NCBI GenBank assembly: GCA_016235025.1
Contig: JACRMV010000005.1
Location: 124,001-188,000, forward strand
From: Rhodocyclales bacterium
GTDB lineage: Bacteria > Pseudomonadota > Gammaproteobacteria > Burkholderiales > Rhodocyclaceae
Direction: 5' to 3'
DNA: 64,000 nucleotides
The notes below the pieces were generated by a model that was not told the DNA's origin, searched no databases, and worked only from the letters and a program-made list of their open reading frames with translations. Below are positions 39,189-51,375 of this stretch, in pieces (the first letter of the stretch is position 1; each line of letters starts with the position of its first letter). Both the position numbers and the translations under genes were made by a program.

Positions 39189-39611
39189 ATGAAGCGACTT
39201 TTCTTGTTACTCCCTGTGCTGGCGGCCGCCTGCTCGAATGCGCCACAGGTTACTTCTTATCTTTCGCCTTATCGCATCGATGTGCGGCAGGGAAATTTTG
39301 TCAGCCAGGAAATGGTGGCGCAGCTCAAGCCGGGGCTGACCCGCGAGCAGGTGCGCTTCATCCTCGGTTCGCCGCTGGTGGCCGACATGTTTCATGCCGA
39401 TCGCTGGGATTATCTCTATCGTTTGCGGCCGAGTCGCGGCGAAGCGCAGCAGCGCCATCTGGCCGTGTTTTTCCAGGATGGCAAGCTGGTGCGTGTTGCG
39501 GGTGATGTGGTGGCTGATGATGGCACTGTGGCGGAGCCTAAATCCGAGGCGCGGGTGATCGATATTGCCGCACCGGGTGCGGCCGGTCAGGACAAGCCGA
39601 AGGCGCAATGA
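39189..39611 (+). CDS. bamE: Outer-membrane assembly lipoprotein BamE
   Basis: Component of the beta-barrel assembly machine. Lipoprotein signal [15 protein letters not shown] with the acylated Cys about residue 15; the SmpA/OmlA fold has the conserved [27 protein letters not shown] (given here as [10 protein letters not shown] and [14 protein letters not shown]) and RWDYLYR. Start at 39189 is set by the lipobox. It overlaps dapB through ATGATG. Confidence 0.93.
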   Translation: MKRLFLLLPVLAAACSNAPQVTSYLSPYRIDVRQGNFVSQEMVAQLKPGLTREQVRFILGSPLVADMFHADRWDYLYRLRPSRGEAQQRHLAVFFQDGKLVRVAGDVVADDGTVAEPKSEARVIDIAAPGAAGQDKPKAQ

Positions 39612-40417
39612 TGCAGAAGATTCGCTATGCCATTGCCGGGAGCTCCGGCCGCATGGGGCGCACCCTGATCGAAGCGGTGTTGCAGGATGAAGGCGCTACG
39701 CTGGCGGCAGCGCTCGAGCATGCCGGCAGCGCATTTCTCGGCAAGGATGCCGGTGAACTGGTGGGCGCGCCCTGCGGCGTAAAAATCACGGCGGATGTCG
39801 ATGCGGCCTTGTCTGCGGCCGATTGTCTGATTGATTTCACCCGGCCCGAAGGCACTTTGTTGCATCTTGAGGCCTGCCGTCGCCATCGGGTTTCGATTGC
39901 CATCGGCACCACCGGGTTCACCGCCGCCGGCAAGGAGTCGGTCGCGGCGGCCGCCCGCGAGATCCCCGTGGTTTTCGCGCCCAACATGGCCGTTGGCGTC
40001 AATGCGGTATTCAAATTGCTGGATGTCGCGGCACGCATCCTCAACGCAGGCTATGACGTCGAAGTCATCGAGGCGCATCATCGGCACAAGGTGGACGCAC
40101 CCTCCGGCACCGCGCTGCGCATGGGCGAGGTGGTGGCAAACGCCCTGGCGCGCGACTTGGAGGAATGTGCGGTGTACGGCCGCAAAGGCTACACCGGCGA
40201 GCGTCCGCCGACACAGATCGGCTTCTCGACAATTCGTGGCGGCGACATTGTCGGCGACCATACCGTGCTGTTTGCCGGAGTCGGCGAACGTATTGAAATA
40301 ACCCACAAGTCGGCCAGCCGCATGCCCTACGCGCTGGGCGCGCTGCGTGCCGGCCGCTTCATGCAGGGGAAGGCGAGCGGCCTGTTCGATATGCAGGATG
40401 TGTTAAGCCTGAAATAG
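39608..40417 (+). CDS. dapB: 4-hydroxy-tetrahydrodipicolinate reductase DapB
   Basis: NAD(P)H-dependent enzyme of lysine and diaminopimelate synthesis. The Rossmann start [16 protein letters not shown], the catalytic [15 protein letters not shown] and the C-terminal [15 protein letters not shown] are intact. 269 residues. It follows bamE with an overlapping start and precedes carA by about 200 bases that contain the carAB promoter. Confidence 0.97.
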   Translation: MMQKIRYAIAGSSGRMGRTLIEAVLQDEGATLAAALEHAGSAFLGKDAGELVGAPCGVKITADVDAALSAADCLIDFTRPEGTLLHLEACRRHRVSIAIGTTGFTAAGKESVAAAAREIPVVFAPNMAVGVNAVFKLLDVAARILNAGYDVEVIEAHHRHKVDAPSGTALRMGEVVANALARDLEECAVYGRKGYTGERPPTQIGFSTIRGGDIVGDHTVLFAGVGERIEITHKSASRMPYALGALRAGRFMQGKASGLFDMQDVLSLK

Positions 40418-40482
40418 AGCTTGCGCGCGAAGTCTGCGGCGATTTGCTGGAGCCTGCCGCGCTGGCTTGGGGGTGTTCTGGG

Positions 40483-40511
40483 TTGTCTTTGGTGGCGTAG
40501 ACGGCTATAAT
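40483..40511 (+). promoter_or_regulatory. Sigma-70 promoter of carAB
   Basis: TTGTCT (40483-40488), 17 bases, TATAAT (40506-40511). It gives a leader of about 100 bases before the carA start. Confidence 0.72.
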
Positions 40512-40615
40512 TCGCCGGTTTGCCGGACGCCATGTGAAACAAAGTCGGTGTTCGGTCCCCCGCGTGTGCCACACATGTTCCACGCTTGTTCCAAGCCTTG
40601 ATCCAGGAGTTCACT

Positions 40616-41762
40616 GTGCCTCATCTTCCGCCCGCCCTTCTCGCCCTGGCCGACGGAACGGTTTTTAGAGGCAAAGCCATTGGCGCCACCGGAAAAAGCG
40701 TTGGCGAGGTGGTGTTCAATACCGCCATGAGCGGCTATCAGGAAATTCTCACCGATCCTTCCTACTGCCGCCAGATTGTCACCCTGACTTACCCACATAT
40801 CGGCAATTGCGGCGTCAATCGCGATGATTGCGAGGCAGGCCGCGTTCATGCAGCCGGGCTGGTGATTCGCGATCTGCCCTTGCTGGCCTCGAATTTTCGC
40901 AGTGAACAGTCCCTCGATGCCTATTTGCGCGCGGAGAATGTGCTCGGCATCGCCGATATCGACACCCGTAAATTGACGCGTTTGCTGCGTGAAAAAGGCG
41001 CCCAGGCCGGTTGCCTGATGGCCGGTGACGACCTCGATGCTGACGCAGCAGTGAGTGCGGCGCGCGGGTTTCCCGGATTGGCCGGGATGGATCTGGCGCA
41101 GGTCGTGAGCACCGCGCAGCCCTATGTCTGGAGCGAGGGCGAGTGGGCGTTGGGTTCGGGCTTCGTTGCGCCGCCGGAACCGAGGTTTCACATCGTTGCC
41201 TATGATTTCGGCATCAAGCGCAATATCTTGCGCATGCTGGCGGCGCGCGGCTGCCGCATCACCGTCGTGCCGGCACCGACTTCTGCGGCCGAGGTTCTGG
41301 CGCTGAATCCTGATGGCATCTTTCTTTCCAACGGGCCGGGGGATCCCGAACCGTGCGATTACGCGATTGCGGCGATCCGCGAATTTCTCGAGCGGCGCTT
41401 GCCGACCTTCGGCATCTGCCTGGGGCATCAGTTGATGGGTCTCGCAGCAGGCGGCAGGACAATGAAAATGAAATTCGGCCACCACGGCGCCAACCACCCG
41501 GTCAAGGATATCGAGTCGGGACAGGTCTTGATTACCAGCCAGAACCACGGTTTTGCGGTTGACTCCGCGAGCTTGCCGGCGCACGTCAGGATCACGCATG
41601 TCTCGCTGTTCGACGGCAGTTTGCAGGGCATGGTCTGGAACGACCGGCCGGCCTTCTGTTTCCAGGGGCATCCCGAGGCCAGTCCGGGACCGCATGACGT
41701 GGCGTACCTCTTCGACCGGTTCATTACCCTGATGGCTGATTACAAGAAAGATGGGGCGCACC

Positions 41763-41770
<8 letters not shown>
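40616..41770 (+). CDS. carA: Carbamoyl-phosphate synthase small subunit
   Basis: Glutamine amidotransferase subunit that passes ammonia to CarB for arginine and pyrimidine synthesis. The catalytic Cys is in [11 protein letters not shown] and His-Glu in [11 protein letters not shown]. The start is the GTG at 40616, eight bases after AGGAG; it matches the family N-terminus ([18 protein letters not shown]). 384 residues. carB starts eight bases before the carA stop. Confidence 0.96.
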
Positions 41771-44989
<3,219 letters not shown>

Positions 44990-44993
<4 letters not shown>

Positions 44994-45469
44994 GCGGAAA
45001 ATTTCCCATTACCCTGCGCGGGGTCGAGTTGTTGCGCGTCGAATTGCAACGCCTGAAGACGGTTGAGCGACCGGCGGTCATCGCGGCGATTGCCGAGGCG
45101 CGTTCGCATGGCGATCTGTCCGAGAATGCCGAATACGATGCGGCCAAGGAGCGTCAGGGATTTGTTGAAGGGCGCATCAAGGAGGTCGAAGGCAAGCTGG
45201 GGAACGCCCAGATCATCGATCCGGCCGCGCTCGATGTGGATGGCCGGGTGGTGTTCGGCGCGACGGTTGAGCTCGAGGACATGGAGAGCGGACAAAAGGT
45301 CAGCTATCAGATCGTGGGCGACGACGAAGCGGATATCAAGTCGGGCATGATTTCGTTCAACTCGCCGGTAGCGCGCGCCCTGATCGGGAAGTTTTCCGGT
45401 GATGTGGTGGAAGTGAAAACGCCGGGGGGCACACGGGAATACGAAATTCTCGATGTCAAATACATCTGA
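44990..45469 (+). CDS. greA: Transcription elongation factor GreA
   Basis: Stimulates RNA cleavage in backtracked RNA polymerase. N-terminal coiled coil with the acidic tip ([19 protein letters not shown]) and the FKBP-like C-terminal domain ending [11 protein letters not shown]. 159 residues from the ATG at 44990, which overlaps the carB stop. The carA-carB-greA operon is conserved. Confidence 0.96.
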
Positions 45470-45959
45470 CGGCATGGGCCGTGCCGAAACCCGCTTGATG
45501 CGGTTCGCCGCTGCGCTCAACGCAATTGTTGTTTCCGTGTGGGTCGGCAGCCAGGCCGCGATTGGCTATATCGCCGCGCCGGTGCTGTTTGCGCAACTGA
45601 CGGATCGAATGCTGGCCGGCAACCTGGCCGGGGCGATGTTTTCCGTCATGACGTGGGTCGGACTGGGATGCGGCGCCTATCTCCTGCTTTATCAGTTTGT
45701 GACGCAAGGCGCGGCGGTGCGTCGCTCTGTTGCATTCCGGCTTGTTGTGATGATGCTGGCGGTGACGCTTGTCGGCCATTTCGGTATCGGGCCGCTTCTG
45801 GCGCAACTGAAGGCGGCGGCGTTGCCACTGCCGGTCATGGAATCCCCGCTGCGCGACCGGTTTGCGTTCTGGCACGGGGTTTCAAGCCTGCTCTACCTGC
45901 TGCAGACCTTGCTTGGAGTTGCGCTTTTAGTACGACAGGGTCGCGGCAGGCCGGCTTAA
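45453..45959 (+). CDS. DUF4149 family membrane protein
   Basis: 168 residues, four predicted helices ([23 protein letters not shown] in part, [58 protein letters not shown]). Function is unknown; the family sits after greA and before yhbY in Betaproteobacteria. The start overlaps the greA end by 17 bases; an ATG at 45474 is an alternative. Confidence 0.85.
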   Translation: MSNTSDGMGRAETRLMRFAAALNAIVVSVWVGSQAAIGYIAAPVLFAQLTDRMLAGNLAGAMFSVMTWVGLGCGAYLLLYQFVTQGAAVRRSVAFRLVVMMLAVTLVGHFGIGPLLAQLKAAALPLPVMESPLRDRFAFWHGVSSLLYLLQTLLGVALLVRQGRGRPA

Positions 45960-45979
45960 GTCCGGTGCCGACGGCGAAG

Positions 45980-46054
45980 TTAATTACGCGCCGCGGCTTG
46001 TTTCTTCATTTCGGGCGTGCCTTTTCGCCGTCCTGCCAGCGCCGACTCTTCTGC
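45980..46054 (-). pseudogene. Remnant of the yhbY 3' end
   Basis: On the minus strand 24 codons and a TAA read AEESALAGRRK...KKQAAARN, matching the tail of the intact YhbY at 50.3 kb (AEKSALAGRRK...KKQAAARN) without gaps. Bases 45991-46053 and 50301-50363 agree at 55 of 63 positions. The upstream part of a yhbY copy is absent. Confidence 0.75.
45991..46053 (-). repeat. 63-base direct repeat, copy 1
   Basis: Pairs with copy 2 at 50301-50363 (87% identical, same orientation). The two copies bracket the GGDEF-SBP-TonB module. It contains a dispersed motif with one mismatch (46037-46050) and a perfect CGCCGT half. Confidence 0.85.
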
Positions 46055-46131
46055 GCGCCTGCGGCAGAGTTTTCCAGTAAGCGGACTGGCTGTGGAACAC
46101 GAAGCGCGGGTTGAGAGCGGGTGCGTGCTGG

Positions 46132-47283
46132 CTACTCTGACTCGACGCGGTTGCGGCCGTTTCTCTTGGCGCGGTAAAGCGCAGCGTCGGCACGGCAGAT
46201 CAGGTCGACCAGCGTCGGGGTAGCGGCACGGAAACTGACAACCCCGAAGCTGGCCGTGTAGTCACAGGTCTTGCCATCCACTTGCGTCGGTGTGTCCACC
46301 GCCGCAAGCCGCATCCGCTCGGCGGCATGGCAGGCTTCTTCGAGCGTGGTGCCCGGCATCAGTACCACGAACTCCTCGCCGCCCCAACGCCCGATCAGGT
46401 CGACGCTCCGGGTGGACGCGCGCAGCACCTGGGCGAAATTTTTCAGTACTTCGTCACCGCCAAAGTGGCCAAACAGGTCGTTGATGGTCTTGAAATGATC
46501 GAGATCGGTCAATATCAGTGTCAGCGGTGTGTCGTAGCGTTGAGCGAGTTGGACTTCCCGCTGCGCCACCTCGTCGAAGGCGCGCCGGTTGGCCAGTCCG
46601 GTCAATGCATCAGTGCGCGCCAGTTGCTCAGCCGCATCTTTCTGCCGGTTCAGTTCCGCAGCCACGGCGTCGAGTTTGCCCAGCACGCCGGCCGCGATGC
46701 GGAATGACAGCCAGCCGGACAGCAGCAAGCCGGTCAGCATGATCGCCAGCGTTACCTGCAGCATTTCGCGCTCGCGCGCGTCGAGGTGGGCGCGCGACAG
46801 CTCGACGACGACGTGCCCGGCCACCCTGGGCGCCGCCGGACGGGTCCCGCGTTCCCAGACGGCGGCGTCCTCTTCCAGCGCCAAGGGGCTGCCCTGCACC
46901 GGCACGACCACCGTGGTGAAGTGCTTGTCGCTGATCACCTGCGGAGCGCCGTTCAGTGCCAGCGTGTACTGCCGTGCAGGCCCCGACTGCACGAGCAGAT
47001 TGCCACCCTGATCGAGCACGCTGACCGACCTCACTAGCGGATTGCCTTCCATCACACCGCTCGCCAGCATGCGCAAAGGTTCGTGGTTACCGCTGAAGTC
47101 CGCGTACTCCACCGCCGACCCGAACTGGTGCGCGATGGCCTGCCCGTATTCCTGGAACAGTTTTTCCTGGTCATCCTGATAGCGGGTGAAGAAAGCCCAC
47201 TCGACTAGAAGCACCATTACCAGCGCCGGCAGCACCGCACCGACCAGCAGGCGTCCGCGCAGGGTATCGGTCAGCCACCTCAC
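46132..47283 (-). CDS. Membrane-bound diguanylate cyclase
   Basis: 383 residues: N-terminal helix (about 11-32), a periplasmic sensor region of about 130 residues, a second helix (VTLAIMLTGLLLSGWLSFRIAAG) and a GGDEF domain with RWGGEEF and an RSVD inhibition site five residues upstream, so c-di-GMP synthesis and product inhibition are expected. It starts with GTG overlapping the stop of the binding-protein gene (GTGA), so it is the last gene of a coupled three-gene unit and likely reads a signal delivered by that protein. Confidence 0.92.
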   Translation of the reverse strand: MRWLTDTLRGRLLVGAVLPALVMVLLVEWAFFTRYQDDQEKLFQEYGQAIAHQFGSAVEYADFSGNHEPLRMLASGVMEGNPLVRSVSVLDQGGNLLVQSGPARQYTLALNGAPQVISDKHFTTVVVPVQGSPLALEEDAAVWERGTRPAAPRVAGHVVVELSRAHLDAREREMLQVTLAIMLTGLLLSGWLSFRIAAGVLGKLDAVAAELNRQKDAAEQLARTDALTGLANRRAFDEVAQREVQLAQRYDTPLTLILTDLDHFKTINDLFGHFGGDEVLKNFAQVLRASTRSVDLIGRWGGEEFVVLMPGTTLEEACHAAERMRLAAVDTPTQVDGKTCDYTASFGVVSFRAATPTLVDLICRADAALYRAKRNGRNRVESE

Positions 47284-48224
47284 GGGTTACCCTCCTGTCG
47301 TCGCAGATCCTCGGCGATCTCGGCTGCGTCGTCAAGCGCTATGCCCAGCGACGCGGCCACCTTCGGGTTAGTAATGACCGTGAATTCATGCGGCATCTGT
47401 TCGGCTGGCAACCGGCCAGTCGCCCGCCAGTTGCGCACAATCGCAGCGGCTTGGCGTGCAATCTGGCTCGGCGTCGAATAAACCGCCAGCATGGCGCCGG
47501 CGCGCACATAGGCCGGTGAAAATGCCATCAGCGGAACGTGCGCTCGATAGGTCGTCAGCAGAATGTTCTGCAGGCTGGCACTGTTATAGACCACTGTGTC
47601 GGGTAGGGCGAGCAGGACATCGGCGGTTTCCAGCGCGGCCCGGAGCGAGGCGAAGATGTGTTCCGGCGCATCGATGCTGCCGGCTTTCACCAGTTTCAGC
47701 TCGTGGGCGTCTGCCTCGCGGGCCAGCGCGTCCAGATAGGGTCGCGTCTGCGGCCCGGGCAGCACGGCAACCCGCCGGACGTTGGGCAGCGTGCGGCGGA
47801 TCAGTGCCATCTGGCGCGCCACGGGCTGGTCGAGCACCAGCGCCGCAACCGGACGACGGCCCGGTGGATGGTTATCCAGTTCCGCGCGGTACGACACACG
47901 GGGCAGCAAGGTGGCGACGATCGGTATGCCCTCCCAGGCGGCACCGCGTGCCGCTAGCCGCCCGAGCATGCCTTCGAGCGCGGCATGTCCGACCGTAATG
48001 ATCATGTCGGGTGGGCTCTCCTTGCTGTCGGCCAGCGCGCCCCAGGATGCTGTCGTGATTGCTGCGGCCGGCAACTCGGCACGCAGCACACCGGCTACTT
48101 CAGCGTAGGGGCCACCCTCTTCGGCCAACGCGACCCAGATGTGCTGCGGAACATTCCCGGCATATACCAAAGTCATGGACAGGAGCCAGGCGGCGCCTAC
48201 AACGGCATGCAGGATTCGGCGCAT
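47280..48224 (-). CDS. Periplasmic ABC-type substrate-binding protein
   Basis: Signal peptide (AVVGAAWLLSMTLVYAG) followed by a two-lobed binding fold of the TrpX/ABC_sub_bind type (IPIVATLLPRVSY, VAALVLDQPVARQMALIRRTLPNVRRVAVLPG in part, LLALPDTVVYNSASLQNIL, VITNPKVAASLGIAL). 314 residues. No permease or ATPase gene is adjacent, so rather than feeding a transporter it may act as the sensory ligand-binding partner of the GGDEF protein. Its start overlaps the TonB receptor stop as TGATG. Confidence 0.85.
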   Translation of the reverse strand: MRRILHAVVGAAWLLSMTLVYAGNVPQHIWVALAEEGGPYAEVAGVLRAELPAAAITTASWGALADSKESPPDMIITVGHAALEGMLGRLAARGAAWEGIPIVATLLPRVSYRAELDNHPPGRRPVAALVLDQPVARQMALIRRTLPNVRRVAVLPGPQTRPYLDALAREADAHELKLVKAGSIDAPEHIFASLRAALETADVLLALPDTVVYNSASLQNILLTTYRAHVPLMAFSPAYVRAGAMLAVYSTPSQIARQAAAIVRNWRATGRLPAEQMPHEFTVITNPKVAASLGIALDDAAEIAEDLRRQEGNP

Positions 48225-50242
48225 CAGAATTCCAGCCTCAGGGTGCCGAAGGTGCGGCGCGCGAACTCGAATTGCCGGCTTGGCATGAAGACCGGATAAC
48301 TACCATTGGCTGCCTGCGATATCACGGCGATCTCGGCGCGGGTGGCGCCAAGACGAAAGGGCCAGGCCAGCCGCAGATCCAGTCGTGTCCGGGGGGCTGT
48401 CCGGTCCGAGGCCGGATTGCGAAAGCTCATCGAATCGACGTTATGCAGCTGGGCGGTGAGTTCGAGGGCGCCAATGCGCTGAAACCAGGCCAGCGTGGTG
48501 ATGTGACGCGGCGTCGCGGCGCTGTCCTGGTCCCGGACAGAATTGAGCGTCGTCAGGAACGCCTGGTTGAGCCATATCTCGGTATCGGTGTTGGGTTTCC
48601 AGCGCACCTGATATTCGATGCCGCGCAGGTGATATCCCGGAGAGTTGACGAAATCTGTGGGGTTGTCGCCACGGGGACGAATGAGATCCTTGAGCCGCTC
48701 CTCGAAGGCACGCACGTCGAGGGTCAGGCGCAAGGCGGGCAGTTCCCCCAGGTAGCCCAGTTCGCGGGATTCCACCGACTCCGCGCGTACTTCGCCGCGC
48801 GCTAGGTAGGTGTGCCCGACCTGGAGGCCGCCGAGGAAATAGCGAACATCTGCCTTGAGCTCGAGCAGTGACGGGGAGCGAAATGACCGCGTCAGTCCGG
48901 CGCGCAGGGTATGCTCGGGCGCAAGCCGGTAATTCACGGCCAGGCGTGGCGCAAACTCGGTCCCTGCATCGCTGTGCTTTTCCCACAGGCCGCCCGCATT
49001 GATGATCCAGCGCTCATGGGGCTTCCATTCGACGTTGCTGAACAGCTGATAGCGCTCGAAGCTTGCCTTGTCGGAAAAATACAGGGGCCGCGAAAAGGCG
49101 GCCTCGTGTTTGACGCCAAATCCCCAATTGGCGCGCAAGCCCGCGCCCAGTCCGACCGTATGTTGCAGTTCCGCGCTGAGGCGCTGGCCGCGGCCGCCAA
49201 AATCGAGCAACAGGCCGGGAATGGTCTGGTAGTAGCTCTGGTCATGTATCGATTCTTGTTCGTAACTGGCCGAGATCTTCAGCAGTTCGTCGGGAGAGAG
49301 GCTTTTCTGCCAGCTGCCATTGAGGAAAAAGCTATCCCAGAGTACGGTGCGGAGCGGATTCCCCGCAGATGTCGAAAATCCCTCACCGGCGGAGTGGCGC
49401 AGCACTCCGGCCGTCAGCATCAGATCGGTATCCGGGGCCGGCTTCAGGTCACCGCGAAACTGGATCTGGCTGAATGTCTTGTCGTCGTGCGCATTTCGGT
49501 AGCCATGATCGGATTGACTGGCCGCCGTCAGCCGGAAGAAGGCCTCTGGCGACCCCCATCCATGGCGCAGCAGGGTGTCTCTGACGCCCTCGCCTCCCGC
49601 AGTCGCGGACACTACCGTGCCGGTTGTGTCTGCGGCGTGGCTGGTGACGATGTTGATCACGCCGAGAAAGGCGTTCGCACCATAGGCGGCCGAGTTGGAG
49701 CCGCGCAGCACCTCGATGCGTTCGATATCCTCCAGCACCACACCCATCATGCCGCGATGTGTATCGCCCAGATAGAAGGAGGAATAGACGGAACGGCCGT
49801 CGATCAGCACCTGATTCTGAGAGCCACTGTCGCTGAGGGCGGCATGGTAGATACCGACCGGGTTGGCGCCGTTCCAGCCGCTGACGATATAGCCGGGCAC
49901 CAGACGCAACAGATCCGCCACATCCCGAGCGCCCGAGCGCCGGATCGTTGCGCGGTCGATGACGGTCACCGCACCCGGTGTCTCGCTGAGCGGCTGGGCA
50001 AGGCGGGTGACAGTCAATATCTCCGGGATATCTGAAAAATAGTCTTTTTCGGTTAGTTCGGCCGCAACCACGTCGCCTGCATGGCAAAGCAGGCCGACAA
50101 GCAATACCCTGGAAAAGCGGCCGCGCCTTGCTGTGGTTTCATGATGTTTCGCGCTGTCACAGACGGTATGATGCGTAGGATTCGGCTGGCTGGAAAACTG
50201 CCGTGCTGGCAGCGGATTCGGGGTTGCGCTAGAAGGTTGCAT
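48224..50242 (-). CDS. TonB-dependent outer-membrane receptor
   Basis: 672 residues from the ATG at 50242, with a signal-like stretch (RVLLVGLLCHAGDVVAAEL) preceded by a rather long basic N-terminus, the plug domain (ETPGAVTVIDRATIRRSGARD, shown in part; DLLRLVPGY; VEVLRGSNSAAYGANAFLGVINIVT in part) and a 22-stranded-barrel region ending in the C-terminal aromatic FGTLRLEF. A TonB-box-like EILTVT lies near residue 75. Substrate unknown. It is the first gene of the coupled module and starts 23 bases after yhbY. Confidence 0.9.
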   Translation of the reverse strand: MQPSSATPNPLPARQFSSQPNPTHHTVCDSAKHHETTARRGRFSRVLLVGLLCHAGDVVAAELTEKDYFSDIPEILTVTRLAQPLSETPGAVTVIDRATIRRSGARDVADLLRLVPGYIVSGWNGANPVGIYHAALSDSGSQNQVLIDGRSVYSSFYLGDTHRGMMGVVLEDIERIEVLRGSNSAAYGANAFLGVINIVTSHAADTTGTVVSATAGGEGVRDTLLRHGWGSPEAFFRLTAASQSDHGYRNAHDDKTFSQIQFRGDLKPAPDTDLMLTAGVLRHSAGEGFSTSAGNPLRTVLWDSFFLNGSWQKSLSPDELLKISASYEQESIHDQSYYQTIPGLLLDFGGRGQRLSAELQHTVGLGAGLRANWGFGVKHEAAFSRPLYFSDKASFERYQLFSNVEWKPHERWIINAGGLWEKHSDAGTEFAPRLAVNYRLAPEHTLRAGLTRSFRSPSLLELKADVRYFLGGLQVGHTYLARGEVRAESVESRELGYLGELPALRLTLDVRAFEERLKDLIRPRGDNPTDFVNSPGYHLRGIEYQVRWKPNTDTEIWLNQAFLTTLNSVRDQDSAATPRHITTLAWFQRIGALELTAQLHNVDSMSFRNPASDRTAPRTRLDLRLAWPFRLGATRAEIAVISQAANGSYPVFMPSRQFEFARRTFGTLRLEF

Positions 50243-50265
50243 CGTCGCCAGATGGGTAAACGGTT

Positions 50266-50649
50266 TTAGCCCGGACGGCGTCTGCGCAGTTCGTTGCGCG
50301 CTGCGGCCTGTTTCTTCGTTCCGGGCTTTTCTTTTCGCCGTCCTGCCAGCGCCGACTTTTCTGCTATGCCGTCTGTGGCTGGCTTTGCACGCCAGAGTAT
50401 GAGCAGATTGCCGATATGCTGGACGTTGGCGCAATCAAGGGCCGTGCAGATTTCGTTGAACAGCGGCTCGCGTTCTGCGCGCTCGATGCCGTAAAGTCGC
50501 ACCTTGATCAGTTCGTGCGCTTTGATGCAACGATCAATTTCGGCCAGAACCGTGGGAGTGAGGCCTTTCTGGCTGATCGATACGACAGGATTCAGATGGT
50601 GCGCAGCGGCTCGCAGGGCGCGGCGTTGGGTAGGATTAATTTCAGTCAT
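50266..50649 (-). CDS. yhbY: CRS1/YhbY-type ribosome-assembly RNA-binding protein
   Basis: A 127-residue protein. The CRM domain is complete in the first 95 residues (TQRRALRAAAHHLNPVVSIS, GLTPTVLAEIDRCIKAHELI, GNLLILWR) and binds pre-50S RNA. The C-terminus is extended: AEKSALAGRRK...KKQAAARN is encoded over a dispersed motif, and the frame continues with ELRRRRPG, whereas the remnant at 46.0 kb stops at ARN. It is divergent from rlmE. Confidence 0.93.
   Translation of the reverse strand: MTEINPTQRRALRAAAHHLNPVVSISQKGLTPTVLAEIDRCIKAHELIKVRLYGIERAEREPLFNEICTALDCANVQHIGNLLILWRAKPATDGIAEKSALAGRRKEKPGTKKQAAARNELRRRRPG
50301..50363 (-). repeat. 63-base direct repeat, copy 2, with exact dispersed motif
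   Basis: Inside the 3' end of yhbY. Contains the exact 14-mer at 50347-50360 and a perfect CGCCGT half. Confidence 0.85.
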
Positions 50650-50663
50650 GACGGGATTGTAGC

Positions 50664-51296
50664 GTGACCGACAAGATCAAGCGTAACAAGAAGAACAAAG
50701 CCTGGATGATGGAGCACGTCACCGACACCTATGTGCAACGTGCCAAGGCCGAAGGCTGGCGCTCGCGCGCAGCATTCAAGCTGACCGAGATCGATGATCA
50801 GGACAGGCTTCTAAAGCCAGGCATGACGGTGGTCGATCTGGGCTCTGCGCCGGGCAGTTGGTCGCAGGTGGCTTCGCGGCGCATCCTGCCGGAGGGGCGA
50901 CTGATTGCGCTCGACATTTTGCCCATGGATAGTTTGCACGGGGTCGAATTCATTCAGGGCGACTTTCGTGAAGAAACCGTTCTGCACCAGTTGGAGGGAA
51001 TGCTGGAAGGTCGTCAGGTGGACCTTGTTCTTTCCGATATGGCCCCCAACATGTCAGGGATTGAACTGACCGATCAGGCGCGCGTAATGTACCTGGCGGA
51101 ACTCACACTGGAATTTTGTGAACGAAAAATGAAACCTGGCGGCGATATGCTGGTCAAAGTTTTTCAGGGGAGTGGGTTTATGGAGTTGCGTAGCGCTGTT
51201 TTGCAGATGTTTCAGACGGTCCAGGTGAGAAAGCCGGCTGCCTCGCGTGGACGCAGTGCCGAGAATTTCCTTTTGGCACGAGGCAAACGGGCTTGA
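50664..51296 (+). CDS. rlmE: 23S rRNA 2'-O-methyltransferase RlmE (FtsJ)
   Basis: Methylates U2552 of 23S rRNA with SAM. SAM motif [14 protein letters not shown], catalytic K-D-K set including DMAPNMSG and [11 protein letters not shown]. 210 residues, normal. Divergent from yhbY, followed by ftsH, the conserved order. Confidence 0.96.
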   Translation: MTDKIKRNKKNKAWMMEHVTDTYVQRAKAEGWRSRAAFKLTEIDDQDRLLKPGMTVVDLGSAPGSWSQVASRRILPEGRLIALDILPMDSLHGVEFIQGDFREETVLHQLEGMLEGRQVDLVLSDMAPNMSGIELTDQARVMYLAELTLEFCERKMKPGGDMLVKVFQGSGFMELRSAVLQMFQTVQVRKPAASRGRSAENFLLARGKRA

Positions 51297-51312
51297 GGGG
51301 TGGTGTCGTTAT

Positions 51313-51341
51313 TTGCAGAATGTCTGATACAACACTAGAAT
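51313..51341 (+). promoter_or_regulatory. Promoter of ftsH
   Basis: TTGCAG and TAGAAT separated by 17 bases in the rlmE-ftsH gap. Confidence 0.6.
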
Positions 51342-51375
51342 TACTTTGTGTGTAGTCCCAACAGAGAGGGTAGTC

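Noticed and set aside
40532-40537. Minimal ATG-TGA leader ORF before carA
   Set aside because: A start-stop pair occurs easily by chance and lacks a ribosome site.
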